Source of the DNA: Desulfuromonadaceae bacterium UBA2294
GTDB taxonomy: Bacteria; Desulfobacterota; Desulfuromonadia; Desulfuromonadales; UBA2294
Assembly (NCBI GenBank): GCA_002345625.1
Contig: DDWE01000066.1
Location: 1 to 19,711 of the forward strand
Direction: 5' to 3'
DNA length: 19,711 bases
Shown here: positions 8,655 through 15,652 of the stretch, in pieces
How positions within the stretch are numbered: the first letter of the stretch is position 1
Layout of the letters: every line of letters begins with the position of its first letter
Made by a program: the position numbers and the translations under genes
Notes under the pieces: model-generated
What the model was told of the DNA's origin: nothing
The model's database searches: none
The model's input: the letters and a program-made list of their open reading frames with translations, nothing else

Positions 8655-8942
8655 TCACTGAAAGCGAGAAACTGCGGACTTCACCGCAGCTGCAAAAGCG
8701 GTCCACGATTCTTCGACCCCTTGTTTCATGTCTTCCCATGCATCGTCGCCAGCATCGCGAAGGTGTTGTAATTTGGTTTGGGCTTCAGAACGCTTCTTTT
8801 GCAGGTCTTCGACTGTTTCGTAATAATCAGCTTTGACTGAAGCCCCAGCCTGCTTTGCTTTGGCTTTGAGAACGTCAATTTTGGCATCTAATTCATCGAG
8901 CTGAGCTTTGAATTTTTCTTCGTAAGCTTGTTTTTTACTCAT
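8655..8942 (-). CDS. Coiled-coil protein of the sll1863 stress-response family
   Basis: A 95-aa soluble, all-helical protein rich in Lys, Glu and Ala, with heptad-like spacing across most of its length (KFKAQLDELDAKIDVLKAKA, then DYYETVEDLQKKRSEAQTKL). It ends in the family-like tail DAWEDMKQGVEESWTAFAAA followed by KSAVSRFQ. The pattern matches the small proteins named after Synechocystis sll1863, linked to stress; the molecular role is not known. The start is supported by AAGGAG 7 nt upstream. It is flanked by a zinc-ribbon gene upstream and a 46-aa gene downstream, all on the minus strand, and is divergent from the response regulator at 9460. The family call is from memory of the pattern. 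Confidence 0.85.
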   Translation of the reverse strand: MSKKQAYEEKFKAQLDELDAKIDVLKAKAKQAGASVKADYYETVEDLQKKRSEAQTKLQHLRDAGDDAWEDMKQGVEESWTAFAAAVKSAVSRFQ

Positions 8943-9065
8943 AAAAAATCTCCTTGATTTTGGTTTAAACAGTAAAGGGTGACAAACACCACCTTTGTGC
9001 CGTGAATTAATCGATCTTACATCGTTGTCATCTTATGGGTGGTGACCGTTTCAACGCGCCAGCGT

Positions 9066-9242
9066 TTATGGACCAAAACTTTCTTGCAGCAATTCCTTCA
9101 TGGTTCGATTGCAGCAAGCCATGTCTTTCTTTATGGCTTGTTCCCTGGAATAAGTTTTATTACAGGTTTCGCAGACAAAACCGTATTTTTCCTGCAGTTT
9201 TTTTGGCGCTTCAGAAAATCTGTCAGAATATTTAGTAGCCAT
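9066..9242 (-). CDS. Small zinc-ribbon-like protein, 58 aa
   Basis: A short ORF beginning MATKYSDRFSEAPKKLQEKY. The core YGFVCETCNKTYSREQAIKK is followed by DMACCNRTMKELLQESFGP. A CxxC knuckle (Cys24 and Cys27) and a CC pair (Cys43 and Cys44) could hold one zinc or iron ion, as in small zinc-ribbon proteins. The ribosome site is excellent (AAAGGAGAGGAGA directly upstream of the ATG). It has no membrane segment. It is the promoter-proximal member of the minus-strand group, 123 nt before the sll1863-type gene. Its function is unknown; redox sensing or metal binding is plausible but inferred from the cysteines alone. Confidence 0.75.
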   Translation of the reverse strand: MATKYSDRFSEAPKKLQEKYGFVCETCNKTYSREQAIKKDMACCNRTMKELLQESFGP

Positions 9243-9359
9243 TCTCCTCTCCTTTGGTTATGTCGTCTAGCTGTTCTTAAGTCTAACTCTCATACAGAGG
9301 TCTTGCTATGAGATCATTGCTACTATTGGTGGTAGAATTATGCCCCTTCAAAATTGCTA

Positions 9360-9388
9360 TTGAAATATAAACTGCTAAAATTTATACC
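9360..9388 (+). promoter_or_regulatory. Candidate sigma-70 promoter for the response regulator
   Basis: TTGAAA (9360-9365) and TATACC (9383-9388) are separated by exactly 17 nt in AT-rich DNA, about 70 nt before the ATG at 9460. The match is 4 of 6 in each box. No other promoter pair in the gap is as good. Confidence 0.4.
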
Positions 9389-9459
9389 TTTTTATAGGCA
9401 TGGATTCTCAGCCATAAATCCTGTAGTAATGGGTCTGCCTCTTTTTTGCGGGTGCCATC

Positions 9460-10149
9460 ATGGAAAAATTGAATATTCTTCTTATTGACGAACAGCCTGT
9501 GGTGAGAGAAGGTCTGGAAAGCTTCCTGATGGATTATGCCGATTTGGACATCGTCGCTTTTGCCAACAAAGCCCAGGACGGTCTTAAACAAGTGAGGATA
9601 AGGCCGCTTGATGTGGTCCTGATGGATTTAGCCTTGCCCGACATGAGCGGCAGGGAGGCCATTCGACTCATCCATAGTGAGAACCCAAAGGTTGCCATCA
9701 TTGTTTATAGCGATCGCAGTGATGAGGCGTTTGTTTATCAGTCATTAAAGGCAGGTGCGCGCGGTTACTTGTTGAAAAGTTCACCTTTGCAAGATGTTGT
9801 AAATGCGCTCCGCAGAATCAATCTGGATGAGTACATACTGAGCCCGGAACTGAGTCCGAAAATCATCGCCTTTTATCTGGAGCACCGTGACCTTGGAGAA
9901 GATCATTTAGGCGATTATCAGGAACTTACCGGCCGGGAAAAACAGGTTTTTCGGTTGCTTGCAAATGGTGGAATCACTCGTGAGATTGCAGCCGTTCTCA
10001 GTATCAGTCCCAAAACAGTCGCAAAGCACCGGACGTCGATTAAGAAGAAGCTCTCTTTGAATAGTTCTGTAGAAATGACACAATATGCGATGCGCATCGG
10101 CATCCTCAACCAGGAAGATTTTAAAAAAGAGCCGATACAAATTTTGTGA
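9460..10149 (+). CDS. NarL/FixJ-type response regulator (REC + LuxR HTH)
   Basis: A 229-aa cytosolic DNA-binding regulator. The receiver spans residues 4-120, with an acidic pair at IDEQ (Asp and Glu rather than Asp-Asp), phospho-acceptor Asp56 in VVLMDLALPD, a Ser in VYSDRS at the usual Thr/Ser switch, and Lys106 in YLLKSSP. The LuxR-type helix-turn-helix is at about 155-215: LTGREKQVFRLLANGGITRE, then SPKTVAKHRTSIKKKL. The short C-terminal tail (EDFKKEPIQIL) is uncharacteristic. No histidine kinase is adjacent, so it is an orphan; either hybrid kinase in the window could be a partner, but nothing shows this. It is divergent from the small stress genes, with a shared 217-nt regulatory gap, so it may control them. 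The ribosome site is weak. Confidence 0.92.
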   Translation: MEKLNILLIDEQPVVREGLESFLMDYADLDIVAFANKAQDGLKQVRIRPLDVVLMDLALPDMSGREAIRLIHSENPKVAIIVYSDRSDEAFVYQSLKAGARGYLLKSSPLQDVVNALRRINLDEYILSPELSPKIIAFYLEHRDLGEDHLGDYQELTGREKQVFRLLANGGITREIAAVLSISPKTVAKHRTSIKKKLSLNSSVEMTQYAMRIGILNQEDFKKEPIQIL

Positions 10150-10276
10150 TTGTAGCTGCTTGTATGCCCTGCCCAACAATAAGAGAAGATAAACTTCAAT
10201 CTAAAAAGTCATCTTTGCTCCTTTCGTTTCAAGCATCGATTCCCTGATTCCACCAAACAGAAGCTGCCGCTCAGAG

Positions 10277-10303
10277 TTGCCATGAACAGGCATGGTGTAT
10301 AAT
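10277..10303 (+). promoter_or_regulatory. Candidate sigma-70 promoter with perfect TATAAT
   Basis: A consensus TATAAT lies at 10298-10303, about 33 nt before the ATG at 10336. The best -35 candidate is TTGCCA (10277-10282), with a short 15-nt spacer. The start site would be near 10310, giving a 25-nt leader that carries AAGGAG. Confidence 0.5.
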
Positions 10304-10335
10304 GAGGGAACAGACAAGCGAGAAAGGAGCCGAAT

Positions 10336-10569
10336 ATGAAAGGCAAGGAGATTTCGGACCCTGTTAGCCTGATCATCAAGCAGTGCCATCAGGGCGAGGC
10401 TGAAGCAAAACGGATCTATCATCTGCTCGCCGAAGAGCGCCAGCAGCGCATGAATCTGGACAAGGGCACAGTCGTGCATCTAACCGATGAGCAACTTGGT
10501 GAGTTCGTTGAACGGTTCAGCGCGGAGGTTGAACCTACGTATTGGGTGTCAAAACGGCTCAAGGATTGA
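10336..10569 (+). CDS. Small hypothetical protein, 77 aa
   Basis: I do not recognise this family. It is a soluble, charged, probably helical protein (MKGKEISDPVSLIIKQCHQG, then AEAKRIYHLLAEERQQRM), with a middle part TVVHLTDEQLGEFVERFSAE and an aromatic end PTYWVSKRLKD. It has one Cys and no membrane segment. It is supported as a real gene by an AAGGAG 8 nt before the ATG and by a perfect TATAAT box upstream. It stands alone between the response regulator and a repeat-rich region. The helix-rich character and size would fit a small regulatory or stress protein, which is inference only. Confidence 0.7.
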   Translation: MKGKEISDPVSLIIKQCHQGEAEAKRIYHLLAEERQQRMNLDKGTVVHLTDEQLGEFVERFSAEVEPTYWVSKRLKD

Positions 10570-10852
10570 ATCGGGACCACTGTCTTGGGGCAGAATTGGT
10601 CAGTTAACCTGGAGAAGGGGACGTCCATGAAATTATGCGTTGCCTCTTTTGGGTCACGGTAACGGGGTCAGGTCGAAAGCGCAGGTAAAAGCCGGTATGG
10701 ATCGTGTGGGGTAACGGGGTTTGGCAATGGGGGGATTGCTTTACCGTGCGGATATGTATTGCGGTTTGTCCCATTTTTGTCAAAGTGTCCGCATGCGATC
10801 CCGCTGTAGTGGCGTCTTTCCTTGACTTTCAGTGGGTTGCACCTCAGAGGGT
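10570..10852. other. Non-coding region with short direct repeats
   Basis: No gene is supported. An 11-bp direct repeat GGTAACGGGGT occurs at 10658-10668 and 10710-10720. An 87-codon minus-strand frame (10668-10931) crosses it without a ribosome site. The stretch leads into the tRNA-linked repeat that begins near 10853 and may be eroded mobile DNA. Confidence 0.4.
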
Positions 10853-10998
10853 TGGCTTGCCACGGTGTTGATTCTTGCACTAGATTCGCTTTAAACTGCT
10901 GAAACCAAACGTGAATTCCGGTTTTTGACACTTTTGATCGATTTTCTACCGATCAGAAGGACGGGAGTTCGAATCTCTCGTGGCGCGCCATTTAAAAT
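10853..10998 (+). repeat. Diverged direct repeat, copy 1 (ends in tRNA 3' fragment)
   Basis: About 146 bp align with 15224-15370. The left part is diverged but clearly related (shared blocks CCACGG, GTTGATTCT, TGCTGAAAC, GAATTC, GGTTTTTG). The last 57 bp match except for one base, with 47 identical bases at 10942-10988. The copies are about 4.37 kb apart in the same direction and enclose the large hybrid kinase. The best reading is two attachment-site scars or an ancient duplication. Confidence 0.75.
10942..10990 (+). pseudogene. 3' fragment of a tRNA gene (copy 1)
   Basis: The T-arm is complete: stem GGGAG (10963-10967), loop TTCGAAT, stem CTCTC (10975-10979). The 3' acceptor strand GTGGCGC (10980-10986), discriminator G and encoded CCA (10988-10990) follow. 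No matching 5' acceptor strand (GCGCCAC) or D-arm lies in the 80 nt upstream, and no acceptable 5-bp anticodon stem with a 7-nt loop can be drawn. It is therefore a fragment, as left by site-specific integration into a tRNA 3' end. The amino-acid identity cannot be assigned. Confidence 0.7.
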
Positions 10999-11035
10999 TA
11001 AGGGCTTACGGCATTTTTTGCCGTAAGCCCTTTTT
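10999..11035 (+). terminator. Intrinsic terminator after tRNA fragment copy 1
   Basis: A 13-bp perfect stem, AGGGCTTACGGCA (11001-11013) with TGCCGTAAGCCCT (11019-11031), a T5 loop and a terminal T-run to 11035. It probably ended the original tRNA transcript. Confidence 0.85.
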
Positions 11036-11311
11036 GATGTTTGGTCCTTGCATTGTCTCGTGAGTGTCTCCCTGCGATCCATTGGAAAATCTGCACACCT
11101 TGCTGCACGGTCTCTACTATGAATGTTTATAATTCAAGTCATCTTATCGTTACCGTTATTGGTTCACTTGTCACGATGACAACGTCCGTATTGCGGATAA
11201 CTCAGAAAAACTTCACCAGTCGTGTTCCCTCCTCATGTAAATGGTGTAGTCTTATTCATTATGTTTTATGGGAGACGGGAATGATCAACTGGCTTACAGG
11301 GAACGATTGAC

Positions 11312-11353
11312 CGCTGTTGCTGGCACTATGCCAGCCGGCGTCTTTTTTTTTTT
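11312..11353 (+). terminator. Intrinsic terminator just upstream of the large kinase gene
   Basis: The stem CGCTG (11312-11316) plus GCTGGC (11319-11324) pairs with GCCAGC (11330-11335) plus CGGCG (11336-11340), with a TT bulge and an ACTAT loop. TC and eleven T follow (11343-11353). No called gene ends just before it. A 9-codon ORF (11281-11310, MINWLTGND) ends 1 nt upstream, so it could be a leader attenuator or a small-RNA end. Confidence 0.75.
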
Positions 11354-11407
11354 GGCTTTGCATTTTCTATTGAATGAGTGAGCTGACACATCAAGGAGAT
11401 GACGACT

Positions 11408-14400
11408 ATGTCAATTCGCACTCGGTTTCTGCTCGGCTACTTTGCCGTGTTCGCAATCATGATAGCGGTTTCCGGGTTGATGTATCAAAGCGTCAACCGA
11501 CTCATCGAGGCCCAGGACTGGGTCAGCCACACAAACGAGGTTACGCAAAAAGCGAACGCCCTCATCAAGCTCATGATTGATCAGGAAACAGGGTTGCGTG
11601 GCTATGCCCTGACCATGAATGAGGAATTCCTGGAGCCATACAAGGCGGCAGAAATAACCATCCAGTCTGAGCTTGCCGATCTTCGCGAACTCGTTTCAGA
11701 CAACCCGTCTCAAGTGAACAAGCTCGACAAAATCATGACATCGATGACGGGATGGCAGCAAGAGTATGCCCAGCCCGCCATTGAGGTCACGCGCAAGATC
11801 GCTGACAATGTGAATAGCAACAACCTTGAGGTGCAGTTTCGCGAAATATTTCAAGCAAAAACCGGCAAAGCGCTCATGGATCATATCCGGGCCGAGATCG
11901 CGGGATTCGTCAACATCGAAGATATCTTGATGAATGAACGTGCGGCAAAAACGAACGAAGCGGTGGGGTTTACCTTTCAGATCGTCATTGTCGGCAACAT
12001 CGTGGCCATATTTTGCGGTATGACGATCTTGTTTTTCACGACCCGTTCAGTCCTGATGCAGGTTGGAGGTGAACCGTCAGACATTGCCCGAATCGCCGAT
12101 GAAATTTCTCAAGGTAATCTGGACCTGGAGTTAGATGAAGACTCGGAGAGCGGGACAGGGATAAAAGCGGCCATAACGAAAATGCTGATCTCCCTCAGGG
12201 AGAATCGTGCCCAAAACCAGAGGACGGAGTGGCTCAAGACCGGTGCCTCTCAATTAGATGCAACTTTGCGCGGCGTTGAAGAACTCTCCCAACTGGGCGA
12301 GAAGGCTCTCGGTTTTTTAACCGCTTACCTGGGGGCGGTGGTTGGGGCATTCTTTGTCGAGACCGGCGACGAGGGTTATGTCTGTGTGGCCGGGCATGCC
12401 CTCAACCCCAACAACGGCAAGCTGCCGCACTTCGGTTACGGGGAGGGGCTGGTCGGCCAGGTGGCACTGGAAAAGCGGATCATGACTTTTTCCACCCCGG
12501 CGGATTACCTGCAGGTCGTCTCCGGGCTGGGCGATGCCTTACCGCGCAGTATCTGCCTCGTGCCACTGATTTACGATCAGGAAGAGGTGATCGGGGTGGT
12601 CGAACTGGGCTTCATCGGCGCCATTGAGCCGCGGGCGCTGACGTTCCTCAATCTGGTCGTCGAATCGATCGCCGTCGCCGTCGCCATGCTCATCTCCCGG
12701 CAGAAAATCGCCCAGGCCCTCGAGCAGTCTCAGCAACTGGGGGAGGAGTTGCAGGCCCAGCAAGAGGAGCTGCGCGTGTCCAATGAGGAGCTTGAGGAAC
12801 AGACCCAGCAGCTGCAGGTCTCGGAAAAGCAGCTCCAGGCTCAGGAAGAGGAGCTGCGCGCGGCCAACGAAGAGCTTCAGGAGCAGGCGCAGATGCTTGA
12901 GGAGCGTCAGAACGAGGTCTCCGACCGCAACCGTGCCCTGCAGAGTGCTCAGGTCCAACTTGAGGAGAAGACCCGCAACCTCGAGATCTCCAGTCGCTAC
13001 AAGTCGGAATTCCTGGCGAACATGTCCCATGAGCTGCGCACCCCGCTCAACAGCCTGCTGATCCTTTCGCGCGATCTGATGACCAACCGGGAGGGCAACC
13101 TCAGCGCAGACCAGGTTGAATCGGCCGAGGTGATCTATAACAGCGGCAACGACCTGCTCAACCTGATCAGCGAAATCCTTGATCTGGCCAAGATCGAGTC
13201 GGGCAAGATGCAGCTGAACGTGGGCGAGGTGGACGTTGCTGAAATCAAAGCACGCCTGGAGAGCAATTTCCGGCACATGGCCGAATCCCAGGGGCTGGAC
13301 TTCGAGGTCGTGGTTGAAGACGGGGTGCCGGTGTCGCTGCAGACCGATCCGCAGCGGCTCGACCAGATCCTCAAGAATCTTTTATCCAACGCCATCAAGT
13401 TTACCCGCGAGGGTTCGGTGCGCGTCCGGATCTTCCGCCCGGACAGCGACCAGGCTCTCTCCGGGAGTGGTCTTGTCCCGGGGTCTGTCTGTGCGGTCGC
13501 GGTCACCGACACCGGGGTTGGCATCCCTGCTGACAAGCTGGCCGAGGTTTTTGAAGCCTTTCACCAGGTCGACGGCACGATTTCCCGGCGTTTCGGTGGC
13601 ACCGGGCTGGGTCTCTCCATCTCCCGCGAGCTGACCCGGGTGTTGGGCGGGCAGCTGCAGGTGGTCAGCGAAGAGGGCTCGGGCTCGACCTTTACTCTGT
13701 TTTTGCCTCTGGAGTGGGCCGAGCGCGAGGTTGACAACAAAATCCCGGCCGCTCAACCCCCCGTGCCAGCGGAACCAAAACAACCGGCCAAAGCAAAGGC
13801 CCCGGTTGCTTCCATTGCTGATGACCGGAACCTCCTGCAGGAAGGCGAGCGCCGTGTCTTGATCATCGAGGATGATGTCGGTTTTGCCGGAATTCTGGGG
13901 AAACTCTGCCACAACAGGGCCTTCAAGTTCCTGCACGCCGCAACCGGTGAGGAAGGTCTGCGCCTTACCGAAGAGTTTCGACCGGACGCTATTTTTCTCG
14001 ACATCAAGCTGCCCGGCATCCAGGGACTCGACCTGCTCGGTCGGCTGAAACAGAACCGCGAGCTGCGGCACATCCCGGTGCATGTCATGTCGGTCGAGGA
14101 GAGCGCTGCCGAAGCCTACCAGCTCGGCGCCATCGGCTTTCTGAACAAGCCGACCGAACGGAAATTACTGGATGAGGCTTTTCAGAAAATCGAAAAGTTC
14201 ATGACCGGTAAGCTGCGCAAGCTGCTGATCGTCGAAGATGATCGCAACCAGCAAAAAAGCATTATCAAGCTGATCGGCAATGGCGACGTCACAACGGTTG
14301 TCGCCGCCACCGGGCAGGCCGCACTGGAAACCCTGCTGCAGGGACCGGTCGATTGCATGATCCTCGACCTGACGCTGCCCGATATGTCCGGCTTTGAGCT

Positions 14401-15019
14401 GCTGCACCAGTTGACGAAGCACGAAGGGCTGGAGCTGCCGCCGACGATCATCTACACCGGCAGGGAGCTAACCCAGGAAGAGGTTATAAAGCTGCAGCAC
14501 TATACCCAGTCGATCATCATCAAGGGTGTGCATTCGCCGGAGCGCCTGCTCGATGAGGCCTCCCTGTTTCTGCATCGCGTGGTGGCCGGCTTGCCCGAGC
14601 AGAAGCAGAAGATGATCAGGGCACTGTACGAATCGGACGACCTGTTTACGGGACGCAAGCTTCTGCTGGTCGACGACGACATGCGCAACGTCTTTGCTCT
14701 CTCCAAGGTTCTCGAGCAGAAAGGTTTTGAGGTGTTCAAGGCGGCGAATGGCCAGATGGCGCTCGACGTCCTTGCCGTGGAACCCGCGATCGATCTGGTC
14801 CTGATGGATATCATGATGCCGGTCATGGACGGCTTCGAGGCGATGCGCCGCATCCGGTTGCAGCCGGGCTTCGCCAATCTGCCGATTTTGGCACTGACCG
14901 CCAAGGCGATGAAAGAAGACCGTGACCGCTGCATCAAAGCCGGTGCCAATGACTACTTTACCAAGCCGGTCGATGTCGAGCGCCTGCTGTCGCTGCTGCG
15001 GGTCTGGCTGCATCGATGA
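11408..15019 (+). CDS. Hybrid sensor histidine kinase, CHASE3-HAMP-GAF-HisKA-HATPase-REC-REC-REC
   Basis: A 1203-aa membrane sensor kinase. Membrane segment about 7-29; CHASE3-type extracytoplasmic domain about 30-175 (DQETGLRGYALTMNEEFLEP is diagnostic); second membrane segment about 186-215; HAMP about 216-270; GAF about 280-428; a long Glu/Gln coiled coil about 430-530; HisKA with FLANMSHELRTPLN (His541); HATPase_c with DTGVGIP and GGTGLGLSIS; then three receivers with Asp865 (FLDIKLPG), Asp987 (ILDLTLPD) and Asp1134 (LMDIMMPVMDG). The middle receiver has KGVHS where the others have KPT or KPV. There is no HPt domain, so output must leave through another protein. The start at 11408 is chosen over 11399 because AAGGAG ends 9 nt before 11408 but abuts 11399. 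The first ~280 codons appear less GC-rich at third positions than the rest, hinting at a swapped sensor module. It is flanked by the tRNA-linked repeats. Confidence 0.94.
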   Translation: MSIRTRFLLGYFAVFAIMIAVSGLMYQSVNRLIEAQDWVSHTNEVTQKANALIKLMIDQETGLRGYALTMNEEFLEPYKAAEITIQSELADLRELVSDNPSQVNKLDKIMTSMTGWQQEYAQPAIEVTRKIADNVNSNNLEVQFREIFQAKTGKALMDHIRAEIAGFVNIEDILMNERAAKTNEAVGFTFQIVIVGNIVAIFCGMTILFFTTRSVLMQVGGEPSDIARIADEISQGNLDLELDEDSESGTGIKAAITKMLISLRENRAQNQRTEWLKTGASQLDATLRGVEELSQLGEKALGFLTAYLGAVVGAFFVETGDEGYVCVAGHALNPNNGKLPHFGYGEGLVGQVALEKRIMTFSTPADYLQVVSGLGDALPRSICLVPLIYDQEEVIGVVELGFIGAIEPRALTFLNLVVESIAVAVAMLISRQKIAQALEQSQQLGEELQAQQEELRVSNEELEEQTQQLQVSEKQLQAQEEELRAANEELQEQAQMLEERQNEVSDRNRALQSAQVQLEEKTRNLEISSRYKSEFLANMSHELRTPLNSLLILSRDLMTNREGNLSADQVESAEVIYNSGNDLLNLISEILDLAKIESGKMQLNVGEVDVAEIKARLESNFRHMAESQGLDFEVVVEDGVPVSLQTDPQRLDQILKNLLSNAIKFTREGSVRVRIFRPDSDQALSGSGLVPGSVCAVAVTDTGVGIPADKLAEVFEAFHQVDGTISRRFGGTGLGLSISRELTRVLGGQLQVVSEEGSGSTFTLFLPLEWAEREVDNKIPAAQPPVPAEPKQPAKAKAPVASIADDRNLLQEGERRVLIIEDDVGFAGILGKLCHNRAFKFLHAATGEEGLRLTEEFRPDAIFLDIKLPGIQGLDLLGRLKQNRELRHIPVHVMSVEESAAEAYQLGAIGFLNKPTERKLLDEAFQKIEKFMTGKLRKLLIVEDDRNQQKSIIKLIGNGDVTTVVAATGQAALETLLQGPVDCMILDLTLPDMSGFELLHQLTKHEGLELPPTIIYTGRELTQEEVIKLQHYTQSIIIKGVHSPERLLDEASLFLHRVVAGLPEQKQKMIRALYESDDLFTGRKLLLVDDDMRNVFALSKVLEQKGFEVFKAANGQMALDVLAVEPAIDLVLMDIMMPVMDGFEAMRRIRLQPGFANLPILALTAKAMKEDRDRCIKAGANDYFTKPVDVERLLSLLRVWLHR

Positions 15020-15145
15020 CCAGCCGGCCAATCAGGTGGTCTTCGCATCGCGGCTGCGCGAGCTGCCGGTGGAGATCGTTCAGCCCCACTCTGGCAACGG
15101 CTGGTCCTCGCACTTGAGCATGAATTGGCTCTGATGCTCATCGAT
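15013..15145 (+). pseudogene. Remnant of a receiver-domain gene (N-terminal REC fragment, frameshifted)
   Basis: Directly at the kinase stop, in the +1 frame, the DNA encodes DDQPANQVVFASRLRELPVE then IVQPHSGN. A frame change near 15103-15112 leads into LVLALEHELALMLID. Joined, these align with the first half of a receiver domain: the acidic DD, helix 1, the strand ending EIV, the SGNEAL-type turn, helix 2 and the phospho-acceptor Asp. After ID the expected xQMPxMDG motif is absent. Third positions in the first part are strongly G/C, as in real coding DNA. The upstream start and ribosome site are missing, so the gene is truncated at both ends plus frameshifted. The intact gene was probably a REC-PAS or REC-kinase protein following the hybrid kinase. 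Confidence 0.7.
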
Positions 15146-15223
15146 GGAGCCCTTTATGCGTTGACATTCGTCTTCCGTTCGTCGAATGGCTCCCACGCGG
15201 TCCCGCCGGGAGGGTGGTTTTCT

Positions 15224-15370
15224 TTGCTTTCCACGGGGTTGATTCTCTCACCAGATCTCCATGAACTTGCTGAAACGAAAAAAAGAATTCAGGTTTTTGG
15301 CACTTCTGGGCACTTTTCTACCGATCAGAAGGACGGGAGTTCGAATCTCTCGTGGCGCGCTATTTAAAAT
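15224..15370 (+). repeat. Diverged direct repeat, copy 2 (ends in tRNA 3' fragment)
   Basis: Partner of 10853-10998. The block 15314-15360 is identical over 47 bp, then one mismatch (C to T) and ATTTAAAAT shared. The left part is diverged with small indels. It lies between the receiver remnant and the CheB-CheR promoter region. Confidence 0.75.
15314..15362 (+). pseudogene. 3' fragment of a tRNA gene (copy 2, CCA changed to CTA)
   Basis: It has the same T-arm and 3' acceptor strand as copy 1, but the terminal CCA is mutated to CTA (15360-15362). There is no 5' half upstream. This base change and the missing 5' half show it is not a working tRNA. Confidence 0.7.
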
Positions 15371-15374
15371 CTGA

Positions 15375-15407
15375 GGATGACGGCACCTGTTGCCGTCATC
15401 CCTTTTT
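15375..15407 (+). terminator. Intrinsic terminator after tRNA fragment copy 2
   Basis: An 11-bp stem, GGATGACGGCA (15375-15385) with TGCCGTCATCC (15391-15401), loop CCTGT, then C and five T. It sits in the same place as the copy-1 terminator, but its stem differs on both strands while keeping pairing. Confidence 0.85.
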
Positions 15408-15498
15408 GTTGTTTTGTCTGCAAAGGACCTCCTCAATTTATCCCCGGCAATTCTTCACCAAATGATTCCGGTTTTCATCACCAGACCCTGAACTTTGC

Positions 15499-15532
15499 CT
15501 GTCACATATGGCAGTACTGTTAAATGTGACAG
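15499..15532. promoter_or_regulatory. Inverted repeat, candidate upstream activator site
   Basis: CTGTCACAT (15499-15507) and ATGTGACAG (15524-15532) are perfect 9-bp arms with a 16-nt spacer. The centre is about 136 nt upstream of the start site predicted for the sigma-54 promoter, the usual range for enhancer-binding protein sites. Inverted repeats of this size also arise by chance in 20 kb, so position is the main support. Confidence 0.35.
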
Positions 15533-15625
15533 ATTTGATCAGGGATCCCTGCGCCAATCGACCTCGACTTAAAATGTTTCTTTTGTAAATCAGCAACATA
15601 GGTTGGTTTAGCGAGTTATTCCCTT

Positions 15626-15641
15626 TGGCCCAGTTGTTGCT
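15626..15641 (+). promoter_or_regulatory. Sigma-54 (RpoN) promoter, -24/-12
   Basis: TGGCCCAGTTGTTGCT matches the consensus TGGCACRNNNNTTGCW at every defined position except the fifth (C for A), with the required GG-N10-GC spacing. Transcription would start near 15652, leaving a leader of about 300 nt before the CheB-CheR gene. The same operon encodes a sigma-54 activator, which supports the call. Confidence 0.65.
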
Positions 15642-15652
15642 AATATATCGAA

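Noticed and set aside
10891..11082. 63-codon minus-strand ORF containing APREIRTPVLLIGRK, and its twin at 15248-15436
   Set aside because: The shared peptide is the antisense translation of the tRNA 3' fragment, a known kind of false protein; similarity of the two reflects the DNA repeat.
11168..11182. Palindrome TTGTCA-CGA-TGACAA upstream of the kinase
   Set aside because: Six-bp arms of this kind are expected several times by chance in a window this size, and there is no partner copy.
11322..11335. GG-N10-GC pattern resembling a sigma-54 promoter before the large kinase
   Set aside because: The -12 part reads CAGC rather than TTGC, and the match lies inside the terminator hairpin that explains the sequence.
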